From Oxyruncus cristatus (lineage: Eukaryota; Chordata; Aves; Passeriformes; Cotingidae), in contig VXAY01002056.1 in NCBI GenBank assembly GCA_013399855.1, positions 2,584,414 to 2,648,413 on the forward strand: DNA of 64,000 nucleotides, read 5' to 3'. Below are positions 23,601 through 36,200 of the stretch, one piece after another. A program made the translations under genes and the position numbers. The notes under the pieces are model-generated. The model saw only the letters and a list, made by a program, of their open reading frames with translations. It did not search any database and was not told the DNA's origin. The stretch's first letter is position 1. Each line of letters starts with the position of its first letter.

Positions 23601-26600
23601 CATTATCCTGTACTTTGGGTTCTGGATCCACAGCTTTAGAATAAAACTAGATTGTCAGTTGTTTGTCTGCCTCCTCCAAAAAAATGCACCTGTTTTTTTC
23701 AGAGAGGAAAGAGTAAAACATGCACTTGGATTCCTTATGTCCCTTACATAACAACAATCTCAATTCCAACAGGTGATGCTGAGGGACTCTGGCTTCATAT
23801 TGATGCTGCCTATGCAGGAACAGCATTTGTATGTCCTGAATTTAGACCGTTCTTGGATGGAATTGAATATGCGGATTCCTTTACTTTTAACCCTTCCAAA
23901 TGGATGATGGTTCATTTTGACTGCACTGGATTTTGGTGAGTAAAGGCAAAATGCGAACAGCACCACAAGAATAACATGCAAATTGCGAAGTATTTCTCTG
24001 CACTTATTTTGCTAAATCCAGTTCCTTCTGCAATTGATAGGGTTAAGGATAAATACAAATTACATCAAACCTTCAGTGTTAACCCTGTCTACCTCAGACA
24101 TGCCAACTCAGGAGCTGCAATTGACTTCATGGTAAGTTATTATTTAAGTCGGTATTTTATACTGCGTATAAAATGTTCAAACAGACAGTGAAGTTCCTCA
24201 CACTCTGAATCATGCTTATCTTATAGATGATCTGATTACATAAATCCAATTATACTTAGATTCTAAAACAAAGTAAATAATGAAACTTTGCAGTGATCTG
24301 TGGTTATGAATATTGATTATAACATTGCTTTGAGATTGAAGTACGTAAGATTTTTGCACAGATAGAGATCCAGCCTTGCCTTTTTAATGAGTAGGGTCAT
24401 TTCTGTGCATTGTGTTGCTGAAGTAATTCCTACTGATTCCATTGTGGCTGGATTTCTTGTATCTCTGACATGTAACAAAAGAGAGAAAGGAGTCGGCAAT
24501 GGAAACATGATGGTCTGAAACAGCAGGAGACTGAATTACATTTTTCTTCAGATTAAGGTACTCATAGGAGAGCCAAGAGGCATTTCACTTTAGATACCTC
24601 TTACAGCAGATTTCAGTACAGTAATACAAAGGAATATTCACTGCCAATTATTTCTGCTATGATCTCACCCCAGTCCTGAAAAGATAATTGTTTTCTTGAA
24701 ATCAATAGTGCTTTTCACTAGAGTGCAAGTGGAGGGAGAGATGGAAAAAAAAGATACTGAGTCCCTCTTGTGGTTAAACTGGATCCTGCACGTGATTGTG
24801 TAGCTCCCTAGAAATACTCCTTTATATGTTTGCTCACTCTTTTCCTTGCAGTAGATGCTATTTCATCTGGAACTGCCTACCCCTGTATCAATTTTTGTTC
24901 AGGATGGTACTTAAATATGCAAATTACAGGAACTGAAGTGAGCACTGAGTCCTAAAGTGTAAATGGCCACATCTTAAATTGATCATGCTCTTAAAATGCA
25001 AAAAGTTGTTGTTATTAGCTGGTAATTAACTTAAAATTCTAATCATGTCTAGTCCATAGATTAAGGGGAATAGCCAAAATCTTGTTTTTGCAAATAATTG
25101 GAAAATATGGAGACACAGAGTTTCTTTGATGGCTGTGTCCTAGGCTTAGCAGATTTTCAGTAATATGACACTATTTCTCTCAAAAGAGATTTTTGACCTG
25201 AGTCTGAAGCCACAGATGTGGCAGTGTAAGGGGAACGCTCCTTTCTGTTGTTTCTGCACTCACTGAGGCACTGCTGTATTTTCACAGCACTGGCAGATTC
25301 CACTGAGTCGCCGATTCCGTTCCTTGAAGCTGTGGTTTGTGCTTCGCTCGTTTGGGGTGAAAAAGCTTCAAGCTCACGTCCGACATGTATGTGAATTAAC
25401 AATGCAACCAGACTTGTGCTATGTTCATTTCTTGGTAGCTGAGATAAGTAAATTCAGAGGTTCAAAGATGAGTAACAGAAACCCTCTGACATGCAAAGCT
25501 GGCATGTGAACCCTAAATGTGTGCTCTTAAGTAATCTGTAAAGATTGACTGCGTGGACAAAAAGTTTCCTGTCCCCTTCTTGGAAGCAATAGGCAATGGC
25601 AGGCAAGTTGGTAAGTCACAGCCTTCTGCATGCTACTGAGTACTAATCTGTAGGAGCTTTCTTTGAGACAGCTGTTTGGGAGACAGGCTGTGATGAAAGG
25701 CTGAACTCACCACCGTGAAAATGTACAGGCTTAAGTCTCTGATGGAGAGTAAATACAAGGATCGTATTGTGGATCAATGGTTGCTGCAAAAGGACTCCAA
25801 TCTGAGAAGGCACATTGTTTTCAAATGTTCTTCTAGAAAATCCCTATGTATAGTCCAATTACTCATGTTCATTGTCAAGGGTTTGGGCAAATACACTTTG
25901 AAATTCTTAACTTTGTTGTTATTCTTCTGTTTTCTGCTATTTATGCATTGGAATTATGTGTTTTAGTAAGGAAGGGAAGTCTTTTTAACCAGCTAATTTA
26001 GTGTCTTACAGTGGGTTTGTGACAAACCAATATATAACTAGGGTTATAGGTTAATTAAGTTTTCCTTAATTATAGGGTACTGAAACAGCCAAATTCTTTG
26101 AGTCCTTGGTTAGAAGTGATCCACGTTTTGAAATTCCTGCGAAGAGGCATCTTGGACTGGTTGTATTTCGGCTAAAGGTAAAGATAAGACCTTTTGCATA
26201 TCTCCTTGGAATGAATTGACCACAGCTGATCTCTCCCCAGACATTAAGAACTGTGAATAAACTTTTGTGTAAGAGTTTGTCATCGCAATTCTTAGAGGTG
26301 TTTGGATGTCACTGGAAATTCTGATTATAGTATTTCTTTTTCTTATTCACTTTTAAAACAGGGTCCCAACTGGCTGACAGAAAAACTGCTGAAAGAACTA
26401 AGCAGTTCTGGCAGGCTCTTCCTCATTCCAGCAACCATTCATGACAAGTTCATCATTCGCTTCACTGTAACATCTCAGTTCACAACCAGGGAAGACATTC
26501 TGCGAGACTGGAACATCATTCAACACACTGCAGCCCAAATTGTCAGCCAGAATTACGGGCTGCACTGCATCAGTTCTGATGATGGGGCAAGAATCCCTGC

Positions 26601-27123
26601 TATGGTAGTAGAGCCCAGTTCTGATGCCATTAGTAATGCTTCCCAGTTTTGTCTAGATGGAGGGAAATCTAAAACACCTTCCAGAAAAATAGTAGTTCAG
26701 CCTAAGAAGTTATCCGTGAGTCCCAGTACATGTGTGATTAGTCAACAAGTGAAAGGTCAAGGCGATCCTCCAGATGACTGTTTTCCAGAAGATGTCCAAG
26801 ATGTTACCAAACATAAGTTAACATCTTTTTTATTCAGTTATTTATCTGTTCAAGGCAAGAAAAAGACAGCACGTTCCCTTAGCTGCACCAGTGTGCCAGT
26901 GACTGGTAGTCTTGAGCAGTGTAACCCCAAAGCTGCAGCCACTGACAAGGAAGAGTCTCATGCCAATGCCAGAGTTCTTTCCAGCCTGCCTGAAGACATG
27001 ATGATGTTCAAAAAAAGTGCCATCAAGAAACTAATTAAGTTCTACAGTGTCCCAAGCTTTCCAGAGTGTAGCATTCAATGTGGCCTTCAGCTGCCTTGTT
27101 GTCCTCTGCAAGCCATTGTTTAA
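17594..27123 (+). CDS. HDC: Histidine decarboxylase, twelve coding exons, 666 aa
   Basis: HDC is a PLP-dependent group II decarboxylase that makes histamine from L-histidine, and it acts as a cytosolic dimer. Coding exons are 17594-17621, 18451-18623, 19649-19762, 20534-20656, 21479-21613, 22510-22653, 22896-22962, 23773-23935, 24041-24131, 25288-25386, 26076-26177 and 26362-27123. They sum to 2001 nt with all splice sites GT-AG and all phases consistent. The PLP lysine is K304 in NPSKWMM. H193 stacks on the cofactor, D272 binds the PLP ring nitrogen, Y333 is the mobile-loop tyrosine and S353 is the HDC-type specificity serine; human numbers are one higher because of an extra N-terminal Met. 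Residues past about 480 form the C-terminal extension that is removed on maturation in mammals. The start is supported by an in-frame TAA at 17582 and a good context (A at -3, G at +4). Human HDC has 662 aa. Confidence 0.97.
18451..18623 (+). CDS. HDC: HDC coding exon 2 (residues 10-67)
   Basis: Encodes [20 protein letters not shown] through [14 protein letters not shown], the N-terminal dimer-forming arm of group II decarboxylases. Acceptor TCTTCTAG, donor GTAAGC. Confidence 0.97.
19649..19762 (+). CDS. HDC: HDC coding exon 3 (residues 68-105)
   Basis: Encodes [20 protein letters not shown] through [10 protein letters not shown], including substrate-side residues of the active-site cleft. 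Acceptor GTTCCAG. The donor GTAATA is weak and is followed by a run of 17 T. Confidence 0.97.
19763..20533 (+). other. HDC intron 3 with T tracts at both ends
   Basis: The intron starts GTAATA followed by T at 19769-19785 (17 T). It ends with T at 20503-20522 (20 T), then AATTTTTCTAG. A U-rich tract just after a weak 5' splice site is the known binding context of TIA-1-type splicing enhancers. The remaining intron shows nothing else. Confidence 0.7.
20534..20656 (+). CDS. HDC: HDC coding exon 4 (residues 106-146)
   Basis: Encodes [20 protein letters not shown] through GGGVLQ. The acceptor TTTTTCTAG is preceded by a run of 20 T. Donor GTAGGG. Confidence 0.97.
21479..21613 (+). CDS. HDC: HDC coding exon 5 (residues 147-191)
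   Basis: Encodes [20 protein letters not shown] (PLP phosphate-binding STxSE motif) through LIAYASDQ. Acceptor TTTGCAG, donor GTAGGT. Confidence 0.97.
22510..22653 (+). CDS. HDC: HDC coding exon 6 (residues 192-239)
   Basis: Begins AHSSVEKAG, where H193 is the PLP-stacking histidine, and ends GLVPVF. The acceptor TTTTAAAG is pyrimidine-poor at its last bases. Donor GTATGT. Confidence 0.97.
22896..22962 (+). CDS. HDC: HDC coding exon 7 (residues 240-261)
   Basis: Encodes [20 protein letters not shown] through PI plus one base of a Cys codon. Acceptor TTTCTAG, donor GTAAGT. Confidence 0.97.
23773..23935 (+). CDS. HDC: HDC coding exon 8 (residues 262-315)
   Basis: Catalytic core exon: [13 protein letters not shown] carries D272, and [16 protein letters not shown] carries the PLP lysine K304. 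Acceptor CCAACAG, donor GTGAGT inside the Trp codon. Confidence 0.97.
24041..24131 (+). CDS. HDC: HDC coding exon 9 (residues 316-346)
   Basis: Encodes [20 protein letters not shown], the flexible catalytic loop with Y333. Acceptor ATTGATAG, donor GTAAGT. Confidence 0.97.
25288..25386 (+). CDS. HDC: HDC coding exon 10 (residues 347-379)
   Basis: Encodes [20 protein letters not shown] through AHVRH. S353 corresponds to human Ser354, which separates HDC from the Gly of DOPA decarboxylase. Acceptor TTTTCACAG, donor GTATGT. Confidence 0.97.
26076..26177 (+). CDS. HDC: HDC coding exon 11 (residues 380-413)
   Basis: Encodes [20 protein letters not shown] through GLVVFRLK. Acceptor AATTATAG, donor GTAAAG. 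Confidence 0.96.
26362..27123 (+). CDS. HDC: HDC coding exon 12 (residues 414-666, stop)
   Basis: Encodes the end of the catalytic fold ([20 protein letters not shown] through [13 protein letters not shown]), then the long C-terminal extension. The middle of the extension is variable. Its end is strongly conserved with mammals ([16 protein letters not shown] and [13 protein letters not shown]). Stop TAA at 27121-27123. Confidence 0.97.
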   Translation, partial: GPNWLTEKLLKELSSSGRLFLIPATIHDKFIIRFTVTSQFTTREDILRDWNIIQHTAAQIVSQNYGLHCISSDDGARIPAMVVEPSSDAISNASQFCLDGGKSKTPSRKIVVQPKKLSVSPSTCVISQQVKGQGDPPDDCFPEDVQDVTKHKLTSFLFSYLSVQGKKKTARSLSCTSVPVTGSLEQCNPKAAATDKEESHANARVLSSLPEDMMMFKKSAIKKLIKFYSVPSFPECSIQCGLQLPCCPLQAIV

Positions 27124-27274
27124 CAAGTAAGAGAGCTTGGTCCTTAGAAAGACAACCAAAGTTTGCTTAATCATATGCAATACCACGTGTTCTTTTGTTC
27201 AGTATGTAAGCAGTGGCAATGACCACTCAGAAAATTCCTGTGCTTTTACTGGTGAAAACCTCCTGTGTTTATAG

Positions 27275-27292
27275 ATTAAAATGTCAAATAAA
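27275..27292 (+). terminator. HDC poly(A) signals
   Basis: ATTAAA at 27275-27280 and AATAAA at 27287-27292, about 160 bases after the stop, followed by TCTTGTAGG and TGTGTTTTGT. This predicts a short 3' UTR of about 185 nt. Confidence 0.7.
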
Positions 27293-30200
27293 TCTTGTAG
27301 GCATATAACATGAAACCCTGTGTTTTGTAGACTGTGGTAAAGAAAATGCCAATTTCTGCCTTATCTGTCCCAGTAATGGACAGTTTCCCGCTGGTAGGTT
27401 GGAACAATTTTGACAAAGTAAACTGGCCTCAGTAGGGGGTAAACAGTGAAGGTCTCTATTTGCACCACTGATTTTGTTTTGGGGTTTTTTTTGAGATGCC
27501 TTGACTTGAGCTCTTTAGACTGCTGTGAAGATCTGTGTGTGCAGCCAGTGCCAACATCAGTTCCGAACTGTGCAAAAAGAAGGATGTAACTTCTCCCAGA
27601 TATTTTCCCGCATTAGGGCAATTTTAAAAGTGACCGAGTTAAACACAGCAGCCCTGCCTTTCCATCTGTGCTAATGAGTTAGGGAGCACAGGAGGCTTTA
27701 TGAAACCATGTTGCAACAGCAGTTGCCCTTGCAAAGCACCTGTGGCCTTTCTCAGCGTTACCTAAGGTCTATAAAGCACAAATTCATGAGGAAAGAGAGT
27801 AGGAATGATACTTCACCCTCTCTTAAATAGAAGAACTAAAGGGGCATTATGGAAGAAAGGGTCTTCTATGCAGCAAACAAATGTATTGCTACAAGAGGCC
27901 AATGATTTATGTATTTTTCAAAAAATAATGAAAAAAAATTGGGGGGAGAAAAATCTGTTAAGGACAGATTTAAATTCAGAGATGTTTTGAGTCAGGAAGC
28001 ACAAAGATTGCTGGGAGATTACTCTGGGAAAGCACTTACTAATCCAGATGGGTTATTTTGTGCTTTACTAATGTTAAGAACTGCCTTGGTGTATGTTGAT
28101 TCTTTTGCCCAAACAGCTGTTACTTGGCTAGAATTGCAGTATGTAAACTTCAGTGTTTTTGCTACACCAAGTACCAATTTCAATTTTGTTAGCCAAGGGA
28201 CAAGAAGTGCTTTTTTTATTGACTCAGTTGTTTACTAGGTTTTATACTTCAGTGGGTGCTTAGTTAATGGGTTTATGACTTCTCATGAATGCTCCATTTC
28301 CATAGTCTTCTCATTTCCAGCTTTCATTCTCCTGATGCTTTATGGAAGTACTTGAAAACCAGGTACCTTTCTGCTATAGCTCCACAATAGCTGACATTCA
28401 CAAAACTCTGCATCAGTATCCTCCATGGGGGGTGGACTGAATTTCAAGGTGCCTGCAGAGGTCACAAGGGACTGCATAATTTAAACTTAGATAATAAACT
28501 TATATGAATTTAAGTTATATAAAGAACACCTCAGTATTTTGAAATAGAAGCTCAAAAATTAACCATCCAAAAAAATTAAATAATTACATAAAAATGTAAT
28601 ATTTTTAGCAAAGTATTACTAACATTTGTTACTGTCACAGCTTGAATCTGAGCTGAGTCTTTAGCTCCAGCCCCAGTGAATGATGCACAGGCATACTGGG
28701 AGGGTTAGTTCCTTTATATTTGTAGGGTGCAAGGAACTGTGATTATGTGATGCTGATTATTTGCCTGTTTCTTCCACTGTGTCAAGCAATGCACAGGTTC
28801 CCCTTGACTTCAGCTACTAAATCCTAATTGCTCAACGCTTGCTTATACTCAGCTTTAGACCACAGAATCTGTTTCAGTAATAGGAAATACAGCTCAAGAA
28901 ATTTATTCACTACTCTTTTCTCAGTTTCTGTGCTCTATTCTCTCGTTTGCTTTTTTCCTGCCTACTTCTGTTTTCAGTTCTTTGTAGGGGGCTTGATGCT
29001 ACAGTGCTTATTTGTTCTATTCATAGAGCAGGAAGGGAAGTTAAAAATAAAGAAAAACTAAACCTTGGCAGATGCTGTAGATCTCCTTAAAGCTGGAAAA
29101 GAGACTTCCACTCCGCAGATGCCAACTTCCAAGGGTTTGCAGGCTTTGCCAAGAGGCAAGGATATCTTGCTTTGATCCACGAGATGTCACCAGCGGGCAG
29201 TAAGTAACTGGAAATTGGTATTAAGTTGGGATTCAGGCTCACTGTACAAGACAGGGAGCATGGGAAAGCTCAGCACTCCTCATGTGCTAACCACAGGATG
29301 CTCCAGGCTGCAGCATTTTCTATGCAGACAGCCTCCTATCTTTTCTCTTCAGTTTTCTATTTTGTTATGATTTCATGGGAGATTACACTGTAATGGTAAG
29401 GACAGCATGCACCATTCTAGCTAGGTGTGTGACAACAATCATACCACAAAGCAACACTTATTGAATTACTGGTGAATAGCAGAGAGATGGGATTCAGAGT
29501 GGATGACTTGTGGCTTCAGTGAACCTGTGTAACAGGCCAGCTGTGTTTGTTCTTTCCTTACTTGTGTCACCTGATGCTTCCCACTGAAATTCACAGCTGG
29601 GTATTTTTCAGGATTGCTAAACTGAAGCCTTCAAGGTTAATTTTTTAGTTTTAAAAGTCTTTCTGTCAAATTTCAAATTCACAGCTACTACAGTTTCTAT
29701 TAAATGTTTGTTTGCAGTTTTACCACCGTTTTTCTGGAACATTTCAATCAGACACAAGAGATCAGGTTGACCTGATCTAATTCATTGGTGCAACCAAAAG
29801 GGGTTTTGTTTCCCTGTCCTCCTTATGTGACCTCCTAACTCCACTGCCTCCCTTGCTCCAGCTCTGGTGCTCTTCTGACAGTTCAGTGATGAATTCAGCT
29901 CATTAAGCCAGCAGAAAACTGTGTTTTGCTGGATGAGTTCTCTGTTGACTCATGGAGTAGAACTGGCTTTTTAAGGAGTCATATTAGTACCAATATTAGG
30001 ACTCATACATAGGAAGGAATGAGGAAATAAGAAGCAGCAGCTTGAGCTCCCTTCTCTACACGCTACATCTCAAATTCTCCCTCTGTTCCTCCAACCTTAG
30101 GAAGGAATGCAAGCTGCCTATTAACCAGGTAAAATAATTTTTGTAAATGTAAGAACCAAGTTCATAGTCTATGGAGAGATAAGTCACCAAACCTACTCAC

Positions 30201-33200
30201 GGCGGAGTTCGAAGCCATTCCATTTTCACCCTCCCTGCCTGGCAGAGGTTCAGGAGCTGAAGGTCAGTAAAATACATGCTCTGGCACTACCTAAACTGTG
30301 CTAACATCAGCAGTTTATTGGTATTTTTCCGTATCTTTCCCCACTTCTGAGGGATGATGCTTACAATCTGTAATGCAGCAGGATGTGTAGTAGGTCAGCT
30401 GAGTGAGCTGACTCGCTGGTCCAGTTGCAGCTGATTTGACGTCTTTGTTCACTGAAATAATTTGCAATCACCAACTTTGAAAGAAGTCTCCTTCAAAAGG
30501 AGTGAGCCACTTCTGTGGCTAGAATTTCGAAAGAAGTTTTGTCTAATGGATTACCCAGGTCCCTCCTTAAGTCAAGAAATCTTGATGTTACAGGGTGCCT
30601 TTACTTTGCTGCAGCTCTTTTATGTTCCTTTCTGTTAATGACATTGCTTTTGAAAGATAAAATGGTGCAACCTGGCAGGAAATAAACATTCCATGACTTG
30701 TTAGACAAAACCATATAGATTTGTGTGCTATATGCTTCTGTTCTTCCTAAATTTATTGGATCTGAAACCTCCTTCCTTTTCAAGAAATTGACATTTTGCA
30801 ACTAAGAACTTGTTTTGCTCGAGAATTGCCCACTGAATCTCCTTGCAATACCTTGTATTGAAGCTAAAAATCTTGGACTGTTTTGGATTGAGTGGTGACC
30901 TTAGGTTTAGCTCTCTGCTCATTTATGACTGGCTAAAGAAATTTTAGGTGAAGCTGTCTGAGTCACAGTGAGGCTCATCTTTCTGTTGCAGAGGTGTTAG
31001 AAGCAACTGCTATGAAATTCTAGGAACAAAATTGTAATAGTCTACAGCGACGTGGAAGAGATTCCTGGTGTTGGATGGTAACTAGATTCTTGGCATTGTA
31101 CCCATCCTTGTCTTTCTTGGATAGACATGGTTGGGATTCACCAAAACAGATGTGCTTTCCAGGATCAGTGAAGGAAGCTGCCAAAGCTCAGGAATTATCT
31201 CCTTTCCTGATACAGAAACCACAAAGGGAGCCTTGCTCAGTTCTCTTTCAGGAAGTTGAGAAAATGTTTCCATCCCATAAATAGATTTTGAATTCTGTAG
31301 GCTCATTACAGACACACGGCCAAACTCATTCCAGAGCTATGCCAGCAGAAGTCACTTCAGAGTTCAGTTAGTTGTGTTAATAAAGGTATCCCAGTCATTG
31401 CAAGCAAGCTACTTGTGCTCTTCTCTGCTGAGGACCTGTTATCTGTTAATAATTGGAGTGGCCAAGAGGAGATGAAAGGGTAAGGATTAAGAAGAGAGCT
31501 TGGCTGAGAATCTAAAATTATTCCCTTCCACCAACGTCTGATTTCACCACTTTTTTTTCAGTTGTGATGGAAGAGTAAATGACATCCATGTGTCCAAGTC
31601 CAATGTTGTTTTTTTAACCACAACTTTAAGCTTGAATCAGATTCAGCATAAAACTCACCATGAATTTATTAAATCCTCTGAAGGAGACACTCTAATCAAA
31701 CCCTGCTTGTATAACTTGTTACTATCCTACCATCAAGGCAAGATTATACTCAGCAAACTTTTAAAAGGCAGTAGAGTATAAGCAACATTCACAGGTGCTG
31801 CCAACAACAGAATCGAGTGGTGGAACGTGCTTATCAAAGAACTGTGTTTTCTTAGAAAAAGGGGAGGGGGGAGAATATGCTTTGCTCTCACAACCTTATT
31901 TACTAAGCTGCAGCAAACTAAACAGAGAGGTTCTGCCATCTAGTTCAATCTGAGGGTACTTCAGCCCCTTTCACACAATAAACTGCATGCATGTGCTAGA
32001 AAACAGTAGCTTGAGTAATTGCTCAAGAGACTGCACAGAGTGACTGAGGTTCTGTGGCTTATTCCTCTTTTCAGGGAATTTCTTCAAGGCATTCTATGGT
32101 TTAGTGTAGAAAGGAGAAGCAGAGGAAAGCTGGTTTTTGTACTCTCTAAAGTAAATAGAAGTCTAATAACTTTGGTGCCGTGGGCTGTCCTCTTTTGAAA
32201 GCTTGGTATGGATAAGAGGTTACTGGCGAGCCAAAGCTTCCTGTCTCTTCCAAGAAAGAAAGTGGAACAAATGCTAAGTATTTCAACAAAAATCATGCAA
32301 ACCCCCTTCAAATTAGGAGGTTAGTAGCTTACTTGCAGTTGCTTCCCACATAATGGTTAAAGGAGCCATAATTTGTGAAACAGTTGTTCAGCTGGATAAT
32401 GTGATACGGCTGCAGTTTTAACTGTAGTGCAAGTGAAAGGAAAACTGGATGCAGTTGTTATTTCAGGGGCACAGTAAAGTAATATTAATAATTTCAATAA
32501 ATATTCTTCTAGAAAGATGTGAAACAATTTCCAAATTTTAGATGCTTATGTCCAGCAGGCTGTGTTGCAAAACCATATATTTGAGATTCAAGAGATTTCA
32601 AATGTACTGGAGCCATGAAGTTCACTTGGCAGCCCTGAGAGAAAGTATCGTCACAGTACTGACCCTAGAAAATGTTGGCAGATCATGTTACTGTATATAT
32701 GGAAATGCTGGTCTGAATGAAATCTATCCCACCAAGTGGAGTGCCTCTTGCTGCATGAACCACCAGTATTTTTCAGTAGTTAGCACTGCACTGCCTCTGG
32801 AAATGACAGAGTGTAAAATGTCATGGATTGTGGCCACCAAATCCTTTGCCTTCACAGAACTTTCTTCAGCTCTGTCACCTTTCTATAATAGAAACGTGAC
32901 ATCTAAAATTAAAACAGGTATTTATATGTGTGCTGGTATTCATTTATATGCACATGCAGTGTAGCTAATCAGAATGTGGATTTCTGCAAGCTCTGTTAAG
33001 AAAGGGATTTCATTATTAAATCAGTCCTTTTTATGATGTAACATGGTTTGTGAGTAGCCAGAAGAACAGTGGAAAGTCTTATCTTCCTGAAACCAGGGGG
33101 ATATTTTTATTTGAGCAAATTTTATTAGCTCAAAGTTCCAAAGATTTGGGATTTTTTTACTACTTTTAAGCCAAAAGTTTTGTCTAACAATTATCTCACT

Positions 33201-36200
33201 AGAGCTCTGTCATTGTGGTTTCTATTTCAATTGCAACTTGTATCTCCTCCCTGGCCAGTGTCCTGCCCTTCACATATGTGCACCTCTACTACCTGTACTG
33301 TTTCCTTTGCTCAGTTACTGAGCCTTGTTTTGGGTAGGGATATATAACTGTGTTTCTCTACATGCTTTTAGTATTTCGGCTACCTGGTTCCCAAAAAAAG
33401 AGTTAGATTATTTCATAAATTATCAGATGTGCTTGAAATTTAGTGCAATGCGCTCAATTGTGAATTATAAAGTGAATTATTTATGTTGAAATAAATTTTG
33501 ATTGTATATGTGATCTGATTGCATTTTGCAATGAAATTATAAAGACATTTCAACAGAAAGGTATGAAGAGCAATATTTGCATAAATAAAATAATACACAA
33601 AGAATTTACTCCTACCAGTGGACTAACAACCTTAGAAAATTGTGACCTATTGCTACCTGAGTTTTGTAAGGAAAACATCTACATAAGTCATCTGCTTTCA
33701 GTCATGAGATTTTTTGATTTCTGAAAGACAAGGAAGGTTTAAGCCGTATGTTCATATATATGTCTGTGTCGGTTCCCTCCATCCCCTCCCTGTAACTTGA
33801 ACCTGTTGGCTGCTTTCAGACACATTTGAGGAAGGGTCATAGGTCTCAATGGTATTAAGTTTCTACAAGTTCTGTGATAATAGCTGGGTAGGGATAAAGA
33901 GACCCCTGAAGTGTCCCAGCTAACAAAAAGGTGGCAGAGCTGTTAGATACCAGTGTGTCCACATAATGGAGACTCCTTATAAATTCTGATCTGTGATTAT
34001 ATTAAATGCCATCCAGTTTATGATTATGATTTATCATTTACCGTATGAATTGCACAAAAAAAATAGGAAATCAGTTTCACTTAGTTCTTGTAGTCATAGG
34101 AGTGTTTCATTCTGTGGTCAAAACTCCACTGTAGCAAATTGTGTTCAGTCTGATGGAGAATTTGGCATTCAGTCTGTCACATAGTGAAGATGTCCTGACA
34201 AGGAAGAACAGAAAATCTTCCAAGAATTATGCAGAATTGGCTTGTGGGGAAAACCACAGGATTTGTCCTTTGATAAAAGATAAAATAGGCAGAACTCATG
34301 TAGAGCTTGTCGGGAAGTTTAAAGATTAAATTGGGTTGAGTGAAGCTGAGATGAGGGAGAAAGGATTTCCTGCCATTTTATGTATGTAGCTTGTTTGATT
34401 TGATAAATTTAATTATGTATTTTGAGTGTGAAGAATGACAAAGCAAAATTTAAATTATTTAATTAAAATTGAAACGTATTTTGAAGTACTTTGAAAATAG
34501 GACATTGTTTTTAACTCTTATTATAGATCACAAGTAAAAGTAAAATATTTTAAATTAGAGGAATTGTTTCAATTATGTGTGGGAAAATATTTTGACTGGT
34601 TTTGGAGTTCAGAGTTGACTACAAAACTATGATCTTAAAGGAGGAAAAACCCCCCTCATTTTAATGTTTTGAGGTGCATTTTATTCTTTTCAGCTGGAAC
34701 AGTCCAGACTTTTGAACTTCAGGAATTCTGAAACTTGCTTTCTAAGAAGCACACTGGATTCTTCTGTGTTGCTTCTGATGGCTAACAGATAAGATTTGCT
34801 GTGCCAAATTCTCTTCCTGTGCGTGTAGTCTGTTGGAATTTAGCAAGAAGTATCCTTGACAAGGCACTAGAAGGAAGGCACTGAAGTCTCTCGTGTTTGT
34901 ATTTCTGAGCAGATTAAGTTTCTGTAAGTAAGGTAAAAACTGTTGAATATATGTAAATATTAAGACCAGCTCACACTAGGTATCTTATACCAAATTGTTT
35001 TAATAGGTAATGTAACAAAAATACTGGTAAGAAAGGATAAGCTGTTCCTTAACCTTAAATATCATGTCCCCCAAGTGCTTCAGGGATGTTGCTGTACCAC
35101 ATTACAAATCTAAACAACAACAGTTAAGGACCTCAATTCCTGGACAGATGGAAATTCATATTTAAGCAGCAGTATAATTCCTTGAGACTTCTGTTTCTCT
35201 AATAGAGATGTGTTACAGATAAGATAGGTAAAACTAAGACCAGACACTGTCTTAAAACCTAGATGAGTTTATACTTCGATCTCCAGTAACACTGTTCTTG
35301 TTGCCAAGTATAATTTCTCTCTGCTATGTCTCCTGTTGCTTTTTTCTAGTTCTACAGTTTTAAATTAAAATTTTACTACTTAATATCTTATTAATATATT
35401 ACTCTCTCATGCTGTTGGGCCAGAACGTTGCTCTTCATTAACTGGAACCACGTTGCTTTAAATGGGTTACCTAGTTATCAGAATGAGATAAGCCTGCAAG
35501 GCACCTTAAGTCATTCAAAAATGATGGATAGAATATTACAAAACATGCACAGAGACCCATTAAAAAAACCAAATCACCACTTGCTAGTTCATATTTACAG
35601 GCCAGATCTCAGCAACAGCAATGTGAAACTCCTTTTTCTGCTTCAAGTTAAAATTCCATACCGAGGTGAAGTCTGGAGGGAAAGAAAATATATTTACTAG
35701 ATCAGAACGTAATTTTTAAATAATTGGCAAGCTTTTGGTTAATGAGCTGAGCTTTCAAGGTACTACCATAATTCTAGCAATTTGTGTAATAACATTAATG
35801 ATGTGATCTTTCTAATTAGATTTTTGATCCAAAAAGCGCAGTGCTTGCTTAGTCAACCACATGTTTAAGTAAATGTCTTGTATTTGAATGAATGAACTTG
35901 GTTTTCCATAAATTTGAATTATCATCACTGGTAGTGTGTTCCATGATTTATGTCTCTGTTAAAATGTACACTGCTAGATCAAATCCTTCTTGTAGAAGAG
36001 GAAGAAGATATAAAGAGCTGCCTAATACACAAAAAGCAAGAGGGCTCTCATTTTGATGCCAAAGAAGGGGCTGTAAGGAATGACACTTCCATACGTCCCA
36101 AATGCAAACTGTGTGAGGTCTTTACTGGACATGAAGGAATAAAAAAAATGTAAACAAAGAAATATAAATAAGTAACTGTTTAGGAGACTAAAGAGGTTTT

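Noticed and set aside
32542..32964. 140-codon open frame between HDC and GATM
   Set aside because: No recognisable domain, no flanking promoter or poly(A) context, ordinary AT-rich surroundings. A frame of this length is expected by chance in 11 kb.
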